DNA from: Arthrobacter sp. ATA002
GTDB taxonomy: Bacteria > Actinomycetota > Actinomycetes > Actinomycetales > Micrococcaceae
NCBI RefSeq assembly: GCF_026898095.1
Contig: NZ_CP114015.1
Coordinates: 3,720,001-3,784,000 of the forward strand
DNA: 64,000 nt
Reading direction: 5' to 3'
A program made the position numbers and the translations under genes. The notes under the pieces are model-generated. The model saw only the letters and a program-made list of their open reading frames with translations, was not told the DNA's origin and searched no databases. Shown one piece after another: positions 42,707-52,661 of the stretch; within the stretch, counting starts at the first letter, position 1; every line of letters begins with the position of its first letter.

Positions 42707-44461
42707 TTAGCCGCGCGGGTCCGGATCGTTTGGCTTCTCGCTGCCCATGTCCGCGGCACCAAAGACCTTCACTACCGGGTTGTCGGTCTCATTGTTGGGC
42801 CGCGGCTTGAGCTCGGGATGGTGCAGGTCCAGCGCCGGACGTTCGGACCGGATGCGCGGCAGGGACGTGAAGTTGTGGCGCGGCGGCGGGCAGGAGGTTG
42901 CCCATTCCAGTGAGCAGCCAAAGCCCCAGGGATCGTCAACTTCCACTCTGCGGCCCCGCCGCCAGGTAATGAACACGTTCCAGAAGAACGGAATCAGGGA
43001 GGCGCCCAGGAGCATGGACGCGACCGTGGAGAGCTGGTTCATGCCGGTGAAGCGGTCCTCCACCAGGTAGTCGGCGTAGCGCCGGGGCATCCCGGATACG
43101 CCCAGCCAGTGCTGGATCATGAACGTGCCGTGGAAGCCCAGGAACAGCATCCAGAAGTGGATCTTGCCCAGGCGTTCGTTGAGCATCTTGCCGGTGAATT
43201 TCGGCCACCAGAAGTAGAAGCCGGCGAACATGGCGAACACGACCGTCCCGAAGACCACGTAGTGGAAGTGGGCGACGACGAAGTAGGTGTCGGACACCTG
43301 GTAGTCCAGCGGCGGGGAGGCCAGGATGATGCCGGTCAGCCCGCCGAACAGGAACGTGATCAGGAACCCGATGCTCCACAGCATGGGAGTCTCGAAGGTA
43401 ATCGATCCCCGCCACATCGTGCCGATCCAGTTGAAGAACTTCACGCCGGTGGGCACCGCGATCAGCATGGTCATGAGGGCGAAGAAGGACTGCATGACGG
43501 CGCCCGTGACGTACATGTGGTGTGCCCAGACGGTCACGGAAAGGGCGGCAATGGCCAGGGTGGCAAACACCAGTCCCTTGTAGCCGAAGATCGGTTTTCG
43601 GCTGAAGACCGGAAGCACTTCGGAGATAATCCCGAAGAACGGCAGCGCGATGATGTAGACCTCCGGGTGGCCGAAGAACCAGAACAGGTGCTGCCACAGG
43701 ATGGATCCGCCGCGTTCCGGGTCAAAGATCTGCGCGCCGAACCGGCGGTCGGCGCCCAGCGCGAACAGGGCCGCGGCCAGGGGCGGGAAGGCCATCAGGA
43801 TCAGGATGGCGGTGACGAGCGTATTCCACGTGAAGATGGGCATCCGCCACATCGTCATTCCCGGAGCCCGCAGGCAAATGATGGTCGTGACGAAGTTGAC
43901 CGCGCCCAGGATCGTTCCGAATCCGGACAGCGCCAGCCCGAACACCCACAGGTCCCCGCCAATGCCGGGCGAAAACGTGGTGTTCGACAGCGGCGCATAG
44001 GCTGTCCATCCGAACGACGCCGCCCCCTGCGGAGTGATGAAGCCGGCAACGGCAATGCTGCTGCCAAAAAGGAAGAACCAGAAGGCCAGCGCGTTCAGCC
44101 GGGCGAATGCGACGTCGGGGGCACCGATCTGCAGCGGCATGATGACGTTCGCGAACCCGGCGAAAAGCGGCGTCGCGAACATCAGGAGCATGATCGTGCC
44201 GTGCATGGTGAACAGCTGGTTGTACTGCTCCTTGGTCTGCAGGATTTGCATGCCCGGTTCGAAGAGTTCGGCGCGGATGATCAGCGCCATGACCCCGCCC
44301 ACGCAAAAGAACACAAACGAGGCAATCAGATACATGTAGCCGATCGTCTTGTGGTCCGTCGAGGTGATCCAGTTAACGATGATGCGGCCCCGGGACAGGG
44401 GCACCACCCGCGGAGGTACGAACGTTCCGGAATCGTCTGCGGTGTATTTGAGCGTCGACAT
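42707..44461 (-). CDS. ctaD: Cytochrome c oxidase subunit I
   Basis: The catalytic heme-copper subunit of an aa3-type terminal oxidase, reducing oxygen to water and pumping protons. The 584-aa protein has 12 or more helices and the metal ligands: low-spin heme His in TMHGTIML, CuB/Tyr region [21 protein letters not shown] and [11 protein letters not shown]. The C-terminal 60 residues are a soluble Pro-rich tail. It stands alone here, without ctaC, ctaE or qcr genes, so it is probably an extra copy next to a complete oxidase locus elsewhere. AAGGGATGG precedes the ATG at 44461. Confidence 0.96.
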   Translation of the reverse strand: MSTLKYTADDSGTFVPPRVVPLSRGRIIVNWITSTDHKTIGYMYLIASFVFFCVGGVMALIIRAELFEPGMQILQTKEQYNQLFTMHGTIMLLMFATPLFAGFANVIMPLQIGAPDVAFARLNALAFWFFLFGSSIAVAGFITPQGAASFGWTAYAPLSNTTFSPGIGGDLWVFGLALSGFGTILGAVNFVTTIICLRAPGMTMWRMPIFTWNTLVTAILILMAFPPLAAALFALGADRRFGAQIFDPERGGSILWQHLFWFFGHPEVYIIALPFFGIISEVLPVFSRKPIFGYKGLVFATLAIAALSVTVWAHHMYVTGAVMQSFFALMTMLIAVPTGVKFFNWIGTMWRGSITFETPMLWSIGFLITFLFGGLTGIILASPPLDYQVSDTYFVVAHFHYVVFGTVVFAMFAGFYFWWPKFTGKMLNERLGKIHFWMLFLGFHGTFMIQHWLGVSGMPRRYADYLVEDRFTGMNQLSTVASMLLGASLIPFFWNVFITWRRGRRVEVDDPWGFGCSLEWATSCPPPRHNFTSLPRIRSERPALDLHHPELKPRPNNETDNPVVKVFGAADMGSEKPNDPDPRG

Positions 44462-44685
44462 TGGATGCCATCCCTTGGGTACATCGGCCAGAACATCGTG
44501 CTGCCGGCGCTCCCCGGAATCCGCCGTATTTTGTATCGTAGGTCTCCTCTTTCCCCGTCGTCCAGAGACCGCGGGCGATGCGTTTCCCGGCCGCCGGTGA
44601 TCATGCTGTTCCCGGAACCCGGGAATGAAACGGGGGCGGAGCCTGTTGCACCCGGGACAGACGTCGAGATTTCAAGGAGATGCTC

Positions 44686-46179
44686 ATGACAACGCAGATT
44701 GAGTCCACCGCTTCCGCCCTCACCGGGTGGATCCCCGCCCAGCAGTACATCGCAGGGCAGTGGCGTGACGGACGTTCCGAGCGGACCCTCACCAACACCA
44801 GCCCTTTTGACGCCGCTGAGCTGATGAGCATCCGGCAGGCCTCCCGGGAGGACCTGGATGAGGCCTACACTGCCGCCGCGGCGGCCCAGCAGGACTGGGC
44901 GGCGCAGGCGCCGTCGGCGCGCCGCGCCGTCCTGGAACGTGCGGCGGAAATCTTTGACGAGCGACGTGAGGAGATCATTGCCTGGCTTGCCGCCGAGTCC
45001 GGCAGCACCGTGGTCAAGGCCAATATTGAAGTTGATTCCGCCCGTGCCATCACCAAGGAATCCGCGACCTTCCCGCACCGTGTGTCGGGAAGGATCCTGG
45101 AATCCGATACGCCGGGCAAGGAATCCCGCGTGTACCGCGGTCCGCTGGGTGTGGTCGGCGTCATCAGCCCCTGGAACTTCCCGCTGCACCTGTCCCAGCG
45201 CTCCGTGGCACCGGCGCTGGCGCTGGGCAACGCCGTCGTCCTCAAGCCGGCTTCCGACACCCCGGTGACCGGCGGCCTGATGATCGCCCGCATTTTCGAG
45301 GAAGCGGGCCTGCCCGCGGGAGTGCTCAGCGTCGTCGTCGGCGCCGGGTCCGAAATCGGTGACGCCTTCGTGGAACACCCGGTCCCGTCCTTCATCTCCT
45401 TCACGGGTTCGACGCCGGTGGGCAAGAACCTCGGCGCGCTGGCTGCCAGCGGCCCCACACTGAAGCACGTGGCCCTGGAACTCGGGGGCAACAGCCCGTT
45501 TGTGGTGCTGGCCGACGCGGATGTGGACCAGGCCGTCAAGGCTGCCATCATGGGCAAGTTCCTGCATCAGGGCCAGATTTGCATGGCGGTGAACCGGATC
45601 ATTGTCGAGGACGCCGTGTACGACGAATTCGTGGAAAAGTTCGCCGCCCATGCCAGGACGCTGAAGTCCGGTGATCCCCGGGACCCGCAGAACTCCGTGG
45701 GACCGATCATCAATGCCAAGCAGCTGGAGGGCCTGCAGAAGAAGATTGAGCTGGCCCGTGAGCAGGGCGCACGGCTGGTGGTGGAGGGTGAAACCAACGG
45801 CCGGGTTCTCTCGCCGTACGTCTTCGCCGACGTCACCAAGGACATGGAGCTCTTCCAGGAAGAGATTTTCGGTCCGATCGCGGGCATCATCCGCGCTGCC
45901 GACGCCGAGGATGCCCTTTCGCTGGCCAATGCCAGCGATCTCGGGCTGGCCAGCTCGGTCTTCACCTCCAACCTGGACGCCGGTGTTCTGTTTGCCCGCC
46001 GCATCAAGGCGGGCATGACGCACGTCAACGACATCCCGGTCCAGGATGAAGCCCATGTTGCTTTCGGGGGCGAGAAGAACTCCGGGCTTGGCCGCTTCAA
46101 CGGTGATTGGGCGATCGAGGAATTCACCACCGACCACACAGTGACCCTGCAGCGCGAATCCCGCCAGTACCCCTTCTAA
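44686..46179 (+). CDS. Aldehyde dehydrogenase family protein (benzaldehyde dehydrogenase-like)
   Basis: A 497-aa NAD(P)-dependent aldehyde dehydrogenase. Catalytic Cys C299 lies in GQICMAVNR and the general base E265 in [10 protein letters not shown]; the cofactor loop is [18 protein letters not shown] and the FTGSTPVGK motif is present. The ATG at 44686 follows AAGGAG; an in-frame ATG six bases earlier lies within the ribosome site. The sequence resembles the benzaldehyde/salicylaldehyde group, which oxidises aromatic aldehydes, but the substrate is inferred only from similarity of pattern. It is divergent from ctaD and monocistronic. Confidence 0.88.
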   Translation: MTTQIESTASALTGWIPAQQYIAGQWRDGRSERTLTNTSPFDAAELMSIRQASREDLDEAYTAAAAAQQDWAAQAPSARRAVLERAAEIFDERREEIIAWLAAESGSTVVKANIEVDSARAITKESATFPHRVSGRILESDTPGKESRVYRGPLGVVGVISPWNFPLHLSQRSVAPALALGNAVVLKPASDTPVTGGLMIARIFEEAGLPAGVLSVVVGAGSEIGDAFVEHPVPSFISFTGSTPVGKNLGALAASGPTLKHVALELGGNSPFVVLADADVDQAVKAAIMGKFLHQGQICMAVNRIIVEDAVYDEFVEKFAAHARTLKSGDPRDPQNSVGPIINAKQLEGLQKKIELAREQGARLVVEGETNGRVLSPYVFADVTKDMELFQEEIFGPIAGIIRAADAEDALSLANASDLGLASSVFTSNLDAGVLFARRIKAGMTHVNDIPVQDEAHVAFGGEKNSGLGRFNGDWAIEEFTTDHTVTLQRESRQYPF

Positions 46180-46217
46180 CCGGCAGCACCTGTTCCGGTC
46201 AGTGCTGAAAGCTGAAA

Positions 46218-46252
46218 GGATGCCGTCCCGGCACATGTCCGGGGCGGCATCC
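46218..46252 (+). terminator. Hairpin after the aldehyde dehydrogenase
   Basis: A 14-bp stem GGATGCCGTCCCGG / CCGGGGCGGCATCC (one G-U pair), loop CACATGT, 38 bases past the stop; followed by GCGTTTG, so the U-tract is weak. Confidence 0.55.
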
Positions 46253-46321
46253 GGCGTTTGGGCCGGCTGCACCCCGCCTCCGGTTGAAACGCCCGTCACG
46301 ATGCAGACGAAAGGAACACCG

Positions 46322-47202
46322 ATGCAGGCAAACAGGCAGTGGACGGTGGAGAACGACGGCGCCCGGCTGGCAGTGTCCGAGTACGGACTCCCGGCAGCCC
46401 CAGGCACGCCAACCGTCCTGCTGGTCCACGGTTATCCGGATGACCACACCGTCTTCTCCAGCGTCATTGAGGACCTGGCGGCGGACCACAGGGTCCTTGC
46501 CTACGACACGCGCAATGCGGGCGCCTCCCGGGTGGATGACCAGCCGGAAAATCCGCTGGCTCCGTACCGGCTGCCCCTGCTGGTCTCCGACCTCTACGCG
46601 GTGGTGGCGTCAGCGGGTGCCGGACCCGTCCACTTGGTGGGCCATGACTGGGGATCCATCCAGTGCTGGGCCGCGGTTCGTGATTCCCGGGCGGCGGATG
46701 AGATCCTCAGCTTTACCAGTATTTCCGGACCCGACCTTGGCCACCTGCGGCGGTGGTTTGCAGACTCGCTGCGCACTCCCCGGCGGTGGCTGCTGGCGGC
46801 AGGCCAGGGCCTGCGCAGCACCTATGTCAGCTGCCGGTCCTGCCGGAACTGCTGTGGCGGCTGCTGGGACCCCGCTACGCCGTGCGTGCCGGTACCAGCG
46901 CCGAAACCGCAACCGGCAACGCGGTCCGCGGGCTGCAGTTGTACCGCGCCAACCTGCTCGGGTCCGGCGTACCCGTCCGCGGCTTTCCGCCGCTCATTGA
47001 GGTGCCGGTGCACGTGATGGTTCCGCTGCACGACCCGTTCCTGTCCCCGCGGCTGACCGACGGGCTGCGCGAGGAGGTGCGGGACCTGCGCATTAGCCCC
47101 GTTGACGGGGGCCACTGGTGGCCCACCGAAAACAGCGACGCGTTCTGCCGGTTGCTGCGGCAAACCACCATCCCGCCGGGGCCGCCGAATAAGCCGGGGT
47201 AG
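46322..47202 (+). pseudogene. Alpha/beta hydrolase (epoxide hydrolase-like), broken by a one-base deletion
   Basis: An alpha/beta-hydrolase with the oxyanion segment LLVHGYPDDHTVF and the nucleophile elbow VGHDWGSIQCW (Asp nucleophile, as in epoxide hydrolases and dehalogenases). The first frame is good to GLRSTYV, then turns Cys-rich; the second frame continues QLPVLPELLWRLLGPRYAVR to the catalytic His region SPVDGGHWWPTENSD and the stop at 47202. One base is missing near 46824-46829; restoring it gives 293 aa. The ATG at 46322 follows AAAGGA. The substrate is unknown. Confidence 0.8.
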
Positions 47203-47226
47203 AGCAAACGCGCCGTTGTGGGTTTT

Positions 47227-47314
47227 CGAGTGTCGAGCTCATGCCCCTCCGGCCCGCCGAGTGTCGAGACGATGCGCGAATGCTTCGCTGGAACCAGCAC
47301 GACCGCGACACTCG
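47227..47314. repeat. Intergenic repeat: two direct and one inverted copy of CGAGTGTCG
   Basis: CGAGTGTCGAG occurs at 47227-47237 and 47258-47268, and its complement CGACACTCG at 47306-47314. The inverted pair could fold over 37-68 bases. It lies between the hydrolase and the VOC gene and may be a member of a genome-wide intergenic repeat family. Confidence 0.5.
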
Positions 47315-47340
47315 ACCGGGCCAAGCAGACCGAAAAGTCC

Positions 47341-47365
47341 CCTTGACCCTTCCCCTGCGTCAAGG
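47341..47365. promoter_or_regulatory. Dyad upstream of the VOC gene, possible MerR operator
   Basis: CCTTGAC-N11-GTCAAGG, a perfect 7-bp inverted repeat whose left arm contains a TTGACC -35 element. MerR-family sites are similar dyads over stretched promoters, and a MerR gene lies one gene downstream. The site is very close to the VOC start, which weakens the reading. Confidence 0.4.
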
Positions 47366-47379
47366 TGGAGGCTGGGTGC

Positions 47380-47892
47380 ATGAACGAAAACTACAACGCC
47401 TTCGACATCAGTCCCGTCCCGCCCCGGGGTCCGTCGGCGGTTTCCCCCGGGGTGTACCGCGGCATCTACGGAATGCCGATGTTCGTCACCCTGCCTACCC
47501 GCGATCTGGAAGCTTCAGTGGACTTCTGGACCCGGGGCCTGGGCTTCATCGACCTGTTCACCATTCCCGGCCAGCTCACTCATGTGCGCCGGTGGGCGTT
47601 CCAGGACGCCCTGCTGGTTCCCGCCGGGGACGCGGCAGCGGAGGGTCCCGGCCCGATGACCGTCAGTTTCGCCTGCATCCTGGCTGAGATTGACGGCATC
47701 GCCGAAGCGTGTGCGGCACTGGATCCGAAGAGCGTAACCGGGCCGCGGAGTACTCCGTGGAACACCGTCGACCTCGAAGTGACCACGCCCGAGAAGACGC
47801 GGGTTATCTTCACGGCCGGGCGTGAGCTGGATCCGCACAGCGCACAGGCCGAAGACCTCCGGTCCATCGGGATTGACGTCCCGGGTCGATGA
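47380..47892 (+). CDS. VOC (glyoxalase/bleomycin resistance) family protein
   Basis: A 170-aa vicinal-oxygen-chelate fold protein: FVTLPTRDLEASVDFWTRGL is the typical first beta-alpha unit, and VDLEVTTPEKTRVIFTAGRE the last strand pair. Such proteins are metal-dependent lyases or dioxygenases, or drug-sequestering proteins. GGAGG eight bases upstream supports the ATG at 47380; the first 28 residues are a Pro-rich lead-in. It overlaps the MerR upstream region and is probably controlled by that regulator. Confidence 0.82.
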   Translation: MNENYNAFDISPVPPRGPSAVSPGVYRGIYGMPMFVTLPTRDLEASVDFWTRGLGFIDLFTIPGQLTHVRRWAFQDALLVPAGDAAAEGPGPMTVSFACILAEIDGIAEACAALDPKSVTGPRSTPWNTVDLEVTTPEKTRVIFTAGRELDPHSAQAEDLRSIGIDVPGR

Positions 47893-47930
47893 CCCCCGCG
47901 AATCCGGAACAGGCCTGCAAGACTACAGGC

Positions 47931-48749
47931 ATGAGCACAGCAGCCAACAGCAACGCCGCGGCTCCGGGCGGACAGACGGTCGGCGCGGTGGCCTCGCTGA
48001 CAGGGGTCACGATCCGGACCCTCCATCACTGGGACTCGGTGGGACTGGTGAATCCGTCCGGACGGAGCCGCGGCGGGTACCGGCTCTACTCCGCGGCCGA
48101 TGTGGACCGGGTCCGCCGCATTCTCCTTTACCGGGAACTCGGCATGCCGCTGCCGCGCATTGGTACGATCCTCGACGCAGCGGAATACGCACCGGGGGCG
48201 TCCCTGCAGCAGCTGCGTGCCGATCTCCTTGACTCCATTTCACGCCTGGAAACCACGGTCGAAGCCGTGGACCGGATGATCGAGGCTGCCGACGGCGGGA
48301 TCCGCCTTTCCCCCGGTGAGCAGGTTGCTGTCTTCGGCAGTGCCTGGCAGCCGTCCTGGGTGGCCCGGGCCCGGGACCGCTGGGGCACCACGGACCAGTG
48401 GGCGCAGTACGCGGAGCGGTCAGCGGTTATGACAACGGCGGACTGGACCCGCAACGCGGATAGCGCCTCCGCTCTCACGCAAGCCCTGGCGGAAGCCATG
48501 AGCGCCGGCGTCGTGGCGGGCAGTCCCGAAGCGAACACCCTGGCTGAGCGCCACCGGGAATGGATCAGCGGGTACTTCGCCTGTTCACACTCCATGCAGG
48601 TGTGCGTGGCCCGGACGTATACCGCCGACGAAGGATCCGCTGCCTACTACGATGCCACCGCCCCGGGCCTCAACCGCTGGCTGCGGAACGTTATCGATGC
48701 CAGTGCGGCCGCGGCCGGCGTCGATCCCGAAACCGCGGTTTGGGAGTAG
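47931..48749 (+). CDS. MerR family regulator with TipAS domain
   Basis: A 272-aa regulator. The winged helix (about 15-85) reads TVGAVASLTGVTIRTLHHWD then GGYRLYSAADVDRVRRILLY; a dimerisation helix follows; the C-terminal part (about 150-265, AQYAERSAVMTTADWTRNAD, MQVCVARTYTADEGSAAYYD) is a TipAS antibiotic-recognition domain, which binds thiopeptide-like or other drugs. ATG 47931 is chosen over an ATG at 47889 that overlaps the VOC stop; neither has a ribosome site. It forms a pair with the VOC gene and is convergent with an MFS exporter, so a drug-response role is plausible. Confidence 0.87.
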   Translation: MSTAANSNAAAPGGQTVGAVASLTGVTIRTLHHWDSVGLVNPSGRSRGGYRLYSAADVDRVRRILLYRELGMPLPRIGTILDAAEYAPGASLQQLRADLLDSISRLETTVEAVDRMIEAADGGIRLSPGEQVAVFGSAWQPSWVARARDRWGTTDQWAQYAERSAVMTTADWTRNADSASALTQALAEAMSAGVVAGSPEANTLAERHREWISGYFACSHSMQVCVARTYTADEGSAAYYDATAPGLNRWLRNVIDASAAAAGVDPETAVWE

Positions 48750-48783
48750 GCCATTTCCGTGCCTGCTCCGTACCGCATCTGCC

Positions 48784-50018
48784 TCACGGACCCGGAACAG
48801 CCGGTGATTCTTCGGCGGGGACATCAGCGACGCCAAGCCGCCGGATCGCCCACGGCCCCAGCACGGCGCCGCAGAGGATCAGCGCAGCGGAAACCAGGCA
48901 GGCGGCCTGCCAGGAACTGAACTCGTAGAGCACACCGGCAGCGATGGCACCGACAGCTCCGCTGAGCAGGCCCACGGCCGTATAAACACCCATGGCCGTG
49001 CCAACACTGTCCGGTGCCGCCTCGGCAACCACGGCCTGCTCGATCGGCATCAGCACCGCCCAGGCCACCCCGCTCAGGATCCACAGCACCGAGATCAGCA
49101 CCGGGCTCGCAGCCCACGCCAGTGACACGGCAAAGATTGCACTGAAAACCGACGCGGCTATCACCGCCCGACGGCGCCCTGCGCGGAGGACGACTTTGTG
49201 CAGCAGGGGCGGCAGGACCATCAGGGCAATGGCCCCGGGCAGAAAAACGTAGGCGGCCTCAATGACCCCCAGACCGAATCCCCGCTGCAGGTGCAGCAGC
49301 AGGAGGATGGACACGGCAGCCTCAGCCGCGGTGGTAGTGGCTGAAGCAATCAGCATCGGCCGTACCCGCCGGGCAACAGCCCCGGCCCCTTGGCCGGTGT
49401 CCCAGCTCCCGATGCTCCGCCGGTTTCATTGGCGCCACTGGCACGGGCGGGGCTGGTGAACAAAACGGCCGCACCGATGAAGCACGCTGCACCGCATGCA
49501 GCGAGGACCGGAGCGAAAAGGCCCGTTTGGCCCAGCAGCATCAGCCCCGCCACGAAAGCGATCCACGATCCCGTGGCCTGCACGGACATCAGCCGGGCGA
49601 AAACACCGGAGTCGGCGGCCAGCCGTTCGCTCACTATGGCCCGCAGCGCCACCCACAGGACGGCACCGCCGATGCCGCCCAGCACGGCGGCTGCAAAGGC
49701 CATCGACAGGGAGCCTGCCACTGCATATCCCAAACAGGAGAGCCCGTAGATCACTGCGCCTATGGCAGCAATGGTGCGCCGCTCCCGGCTGTCGGCCAGC
49801 CGGCCCGCCACCGGACGGACAACCACTGAGACCAGCAGTTCAACCGCGATCAGGAGTCCCACCTGGGACGCTTCGATTCCCAGGGCAATGCCGGCCCAGA
49901 GGGGGATCAGGAAATCGATCAGCTCGGCGGGCCCGTTGGTCAGTCCGGCAGCCAACAGCGCAGACCGTTCGCGCCGCAGCGCATTCCGCGGTTCCCCCGG
50001 TACCGTTTGTGCAGGCAT
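48784..50018 (-). pseudogene. MFS transporter, broken by a one-base deletion
   Basis: A 12-helix major facilitator carrier. The first half (LTNGPAELIDFLIPLWAGIA, VVRPVAGRLADSRERRTIAA, the MFS motif A) is in one frame to GTPAKGPG; the second half (MLIASATTTAAEAAVSILLL, GVAWAVLMPIEQAVVAEAAP) is in the next. One G is missing in the GGGG run at 49380-49383; restoring it gives GAVARRVRPMLIAS and 411 aa. Homologues are putative drug exporters, and the TipAS regulator is the convergent neighbour. The start at 50018 is tentative. Confidence 0.82.
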
Positions 50019-50122
50019 CGCCAAGCATAGGGAAGCACATGACCCCCGGCAAGGACCGGATTCCCACCCGCCGCGGGGCATGGCTGCCCGCTCCCGGGCA
50101 GGAAAACCCTCGGCGGCGGGGA

Positions 50123-52150
50123 TCAGTGCGCGCTGCGAACGCCTGCCCGCAGGTGCTCATCCGCTTTATTGCTCCCGCCCGTCCGGCCTTTTCGCGGCCC
50201 GGCGCCGGCGGCGGACGCCAGGATGGCCGCGGCTATGTCATCGGCGTCCCGCAGGGTGCGGGCGCCGGCGCCCGCCGGTGAGCCGGCTTCGGCGGCAATG
50301 GCGGTGCCCCACTGCACCGATGAAAGCTGGAGCCCCAGCACGTAGAGGTCCTCCTGCGGCTCGCCGCTGATCCCCACGGGACGGTACGGCGGCAGGGTGA
50401 CGTCCAGCCCGGGGGTGATCACCGCTGTTCCATCCGCTGCCATCATGACTTTCGGCCGGGCCAGGCCGTCGCGCAGCAGCCCGCCAAGCAATGGAGAAAT
50501 GTTCCGGTCCACCCGGTTCGGCGGCATCATGGCCTCCACCAGCGTCCGCGCCGCATATTCAGTCCCGGACCAGGGCGAAACCCCGGTGAACACGCCGCGG
50601 GCTTCGTCGATGTCGAAGCGCGGATCCGGACCGATAAAGTGCACGACGCCGGCCCGTACCAGGGCTGCCAGCTGTTCGATGCGCTCGGGCGGAGGTCCGC
50701 TGGCCAAGCCTTCAACCAGCGGCTCGAACCAGCCCCGGAGTTCGGAAAGCCAAGACGCGTCAGCGAGTCCGCCGTCGGCCACGATGGATTTCAGCAGGGT
50801 CCGGCCGGCGTTCAACGCACCGATGGCCATCTTCAGCGGATCATCTTCCCCGGCAGCCGACCCGGCGGCGTCGTCCTCCAGGTAAGCCAGCACCGCGTCG
50901 TCCAGATCCCGGTCACCGCGGTAGGGACGCCGGCCCAGGGGCTGGGCCAGTGCTTCGAGGTTGGTGCGCCGTGCCGCCGGAACGAAGCGGTCCAGGACCT
51001 TTTCCTTGGCCGGATCCCACTCGGGGCCGGGAAGGTCCAGGGCCGCACGCAGCTCCTTAAGGAACAGCTCAGCCGGTTCCAGCAACTCATCGGCAGCCAC
51101 CCGCGCCATTGTGGAGTAGTAGGCCCAGACCGCATCCCGGTGCAGCAGCGGCCAAAGGTCGTGGTCGAAACCGGGCAGGATGCCCTGCTCCTTGAAGGCG
51201 GCCGCCGCTTCCGGCGTGAAGTACCGCAGCCGCACGCTGCGCGGCACGTAGGAGTCAAGCTTTGCCTTCGCCCGGTACGGTGTTCCCCGCCGCGAAGCAG
51301 CCACGAGGACCGGCTCCCGTCCGCTGGGTTCATACCGCAGCGCGCCCTGCCGGGCCGCCGGGGATGAAGCGGCCGCCGCGGCCGGTCGTCACCTGGATCA
51401 TGATGTCGAAAAAGTTGAGTCCGAGTCCGCGGACGAGCACCGGTTCCCCGCGGGGAACACGCTGAAGTCCACGTCCGAGGGCACCGCGGGAGGCAGGTAG
51501 CGCAGGTCATGGCGGTCCGCGGCGTCCCGCAGCCGGTCCTGGTCCGCGCTCAGCGCTGCAGGCAGATGGCCCAGGGCGAGCACGACGGCGTCGGCGTCCA
51601 GCGGGTCTTCGCCGGCCACTTCCAGCGACCAGCCTGAGCCGGTTTCCGGCCGGGTGAGGCTGAGGACTTCAGACCGGACATGCCTCAGGGCCACGCCGGC
51701 GGCGAGCGCGGCGTCGGCGAGCCGGGCAAAGGTCCATTCGAGGTACCGGCCGTACACGGCACGGCTCGGGAAGGACCCCGGTGTCAGCCCGGCCAGTTCC
51801 TCCCGGTCGGCAGCCGGCAGTTCCACACCGGCGGCGGTGTCCGCCATCAGCATCCTCCACTGGTCGAAGGACAGGCCGGACGGCGACGCGGGCAACTCGG
51901 CGGCTGTGGCACCGGCCGGAACCACGGTGGGAAAGAGGCAAGGCGTGTTCATCAGGAACAGCCGGGACTGTCCGGTGCGCCACACATGGCCCGGGCCGGG
52001 GTTGAACGGGTCAATGACCGCGATGTCCAGGGCGGGCCGGTCCTGCTCCGGCAGCGCCAGGTAACCGGCCAGGGTGCGTTCCACTACAGAGATACCGCGC
52101 GGACCCGCTCCGATCACGGCCACTTTGAAGCTCTGCGTGGTATTGGTCAT
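50123..52150 (-). pseudogene. FAD/NAD(P)-binding protein (COG4529-like), frame broken twice
   Basis: A large flavoprotein of about 675 aa. The N-terminal frame has the Rossmann motif VAVIGAGPRGISVVERTLAG, PFNPGPGHVW and VVLALGHLP; the C-terminal frame has REPVLVAASRRGTPYRAKA and the long helical part to 50123. Between them the frame is lost at GGGG 51446-51449 (restoring one G gives AGEPVLVRGLGLNFFDIMIQ) and again near 51345-51372. The family contains putative hydroxylases/oxidoreductases of unknown substrate; I do not assign one. It is a single gene divergent from the TfoX-like gene. Confidence 0.78.
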
Positions 52151-52294
52151 GCTTCAAGAGTATCTGCCCGGTAGCCCTGCCCTTTCGGCGGCCGGGCAAA
52201 ACCCGCAGCTTCGCTTGATGTACGGCGGGGATCACCTATCGTGGTCCGAACTACCGCCCTCCGCCACGGGTCCGCCCGGAAAGGCAGCATCATC

Positions 52295-52642
52295 ATGGCT
52301 CCTTCCGACACAGCCCTTGCCCTTTTGCACGATGTTGCCGCCGCGCTGCAGCCGGACGGCCCCGTGACGGTTGGCACCATGTTCCGCAGTCCGGGATTGC
52401 GCACCGGTGGGGAGATCGTGGCTTTTCTCGGCTCCGATGACACGTTCATTGTGAAGCTTCCCCGGGACCGGGCCGCAGGCCTCGTCCGCGCCGGCACCGC
52501 TGAACCGGTCACCATGGGAAAACGCACCATGCGGGAGTGGATCGTCATTCCCGCGGCCGGCAGCCCCGCTGCCACGCGGGTTGTCTGGACCGGCTTTGCG
52601 AGGGAAGCCCTGCTGTATGTCCTGGGCACCCGCTCCCGGTAA
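52295..52642 (+). CDS. TfoX N-terminal domain-like protein
   Basis: A 115-aa protein resembling the TfoX_N domain: GTMFRSPGLRTGGEIVAFL, TFIVKLPRDRAAGLV and KRTMREWIVIPA are the conserved blocks, ending with a helix FAREALLYVLG. In Actinobacteria stand-alone TfoX_N proteins are common and their role is unknown; this is not evidence of natural competence. GGAAAGG lies ten bases before the ATG at 52295. It is just upstream of the prolyl oligopeptidase, 19 bases apart. Confidence 0.75.
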   Translation: MAPSDTALALLHDVAAALQPDGPVTVGTMFRSPGLRTGGEIVAFLGSDDTFIVKLPRDRAAGLVRAGTAEPVTMGKRTMREWIVIPAAGSPAATRVVWTGFAREALLYVLGTRSR

Positions 52643-52649
52643 CCGCCCC

Positions 52650-52655
52650 TAGGAT
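52650..52655 (+). promoter_or_regulatory. Leaderless-type -10 box of the prolyl oligopeptidase
   Basis: TAGGAT ends seven bases before the ATG at 52662, so transcription should begin at the start codon itself. No ribosome site is present. Confidence 0.6.
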
Positions 52656-52661
52656 GGGCAC

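Noticed and set aside
52295..52642. TfoX-like protein as evidence of natural competence
   Set aside because: Stand-alone TfoX N-terminal domains are common in Actinobacteria and no competence genes are near.
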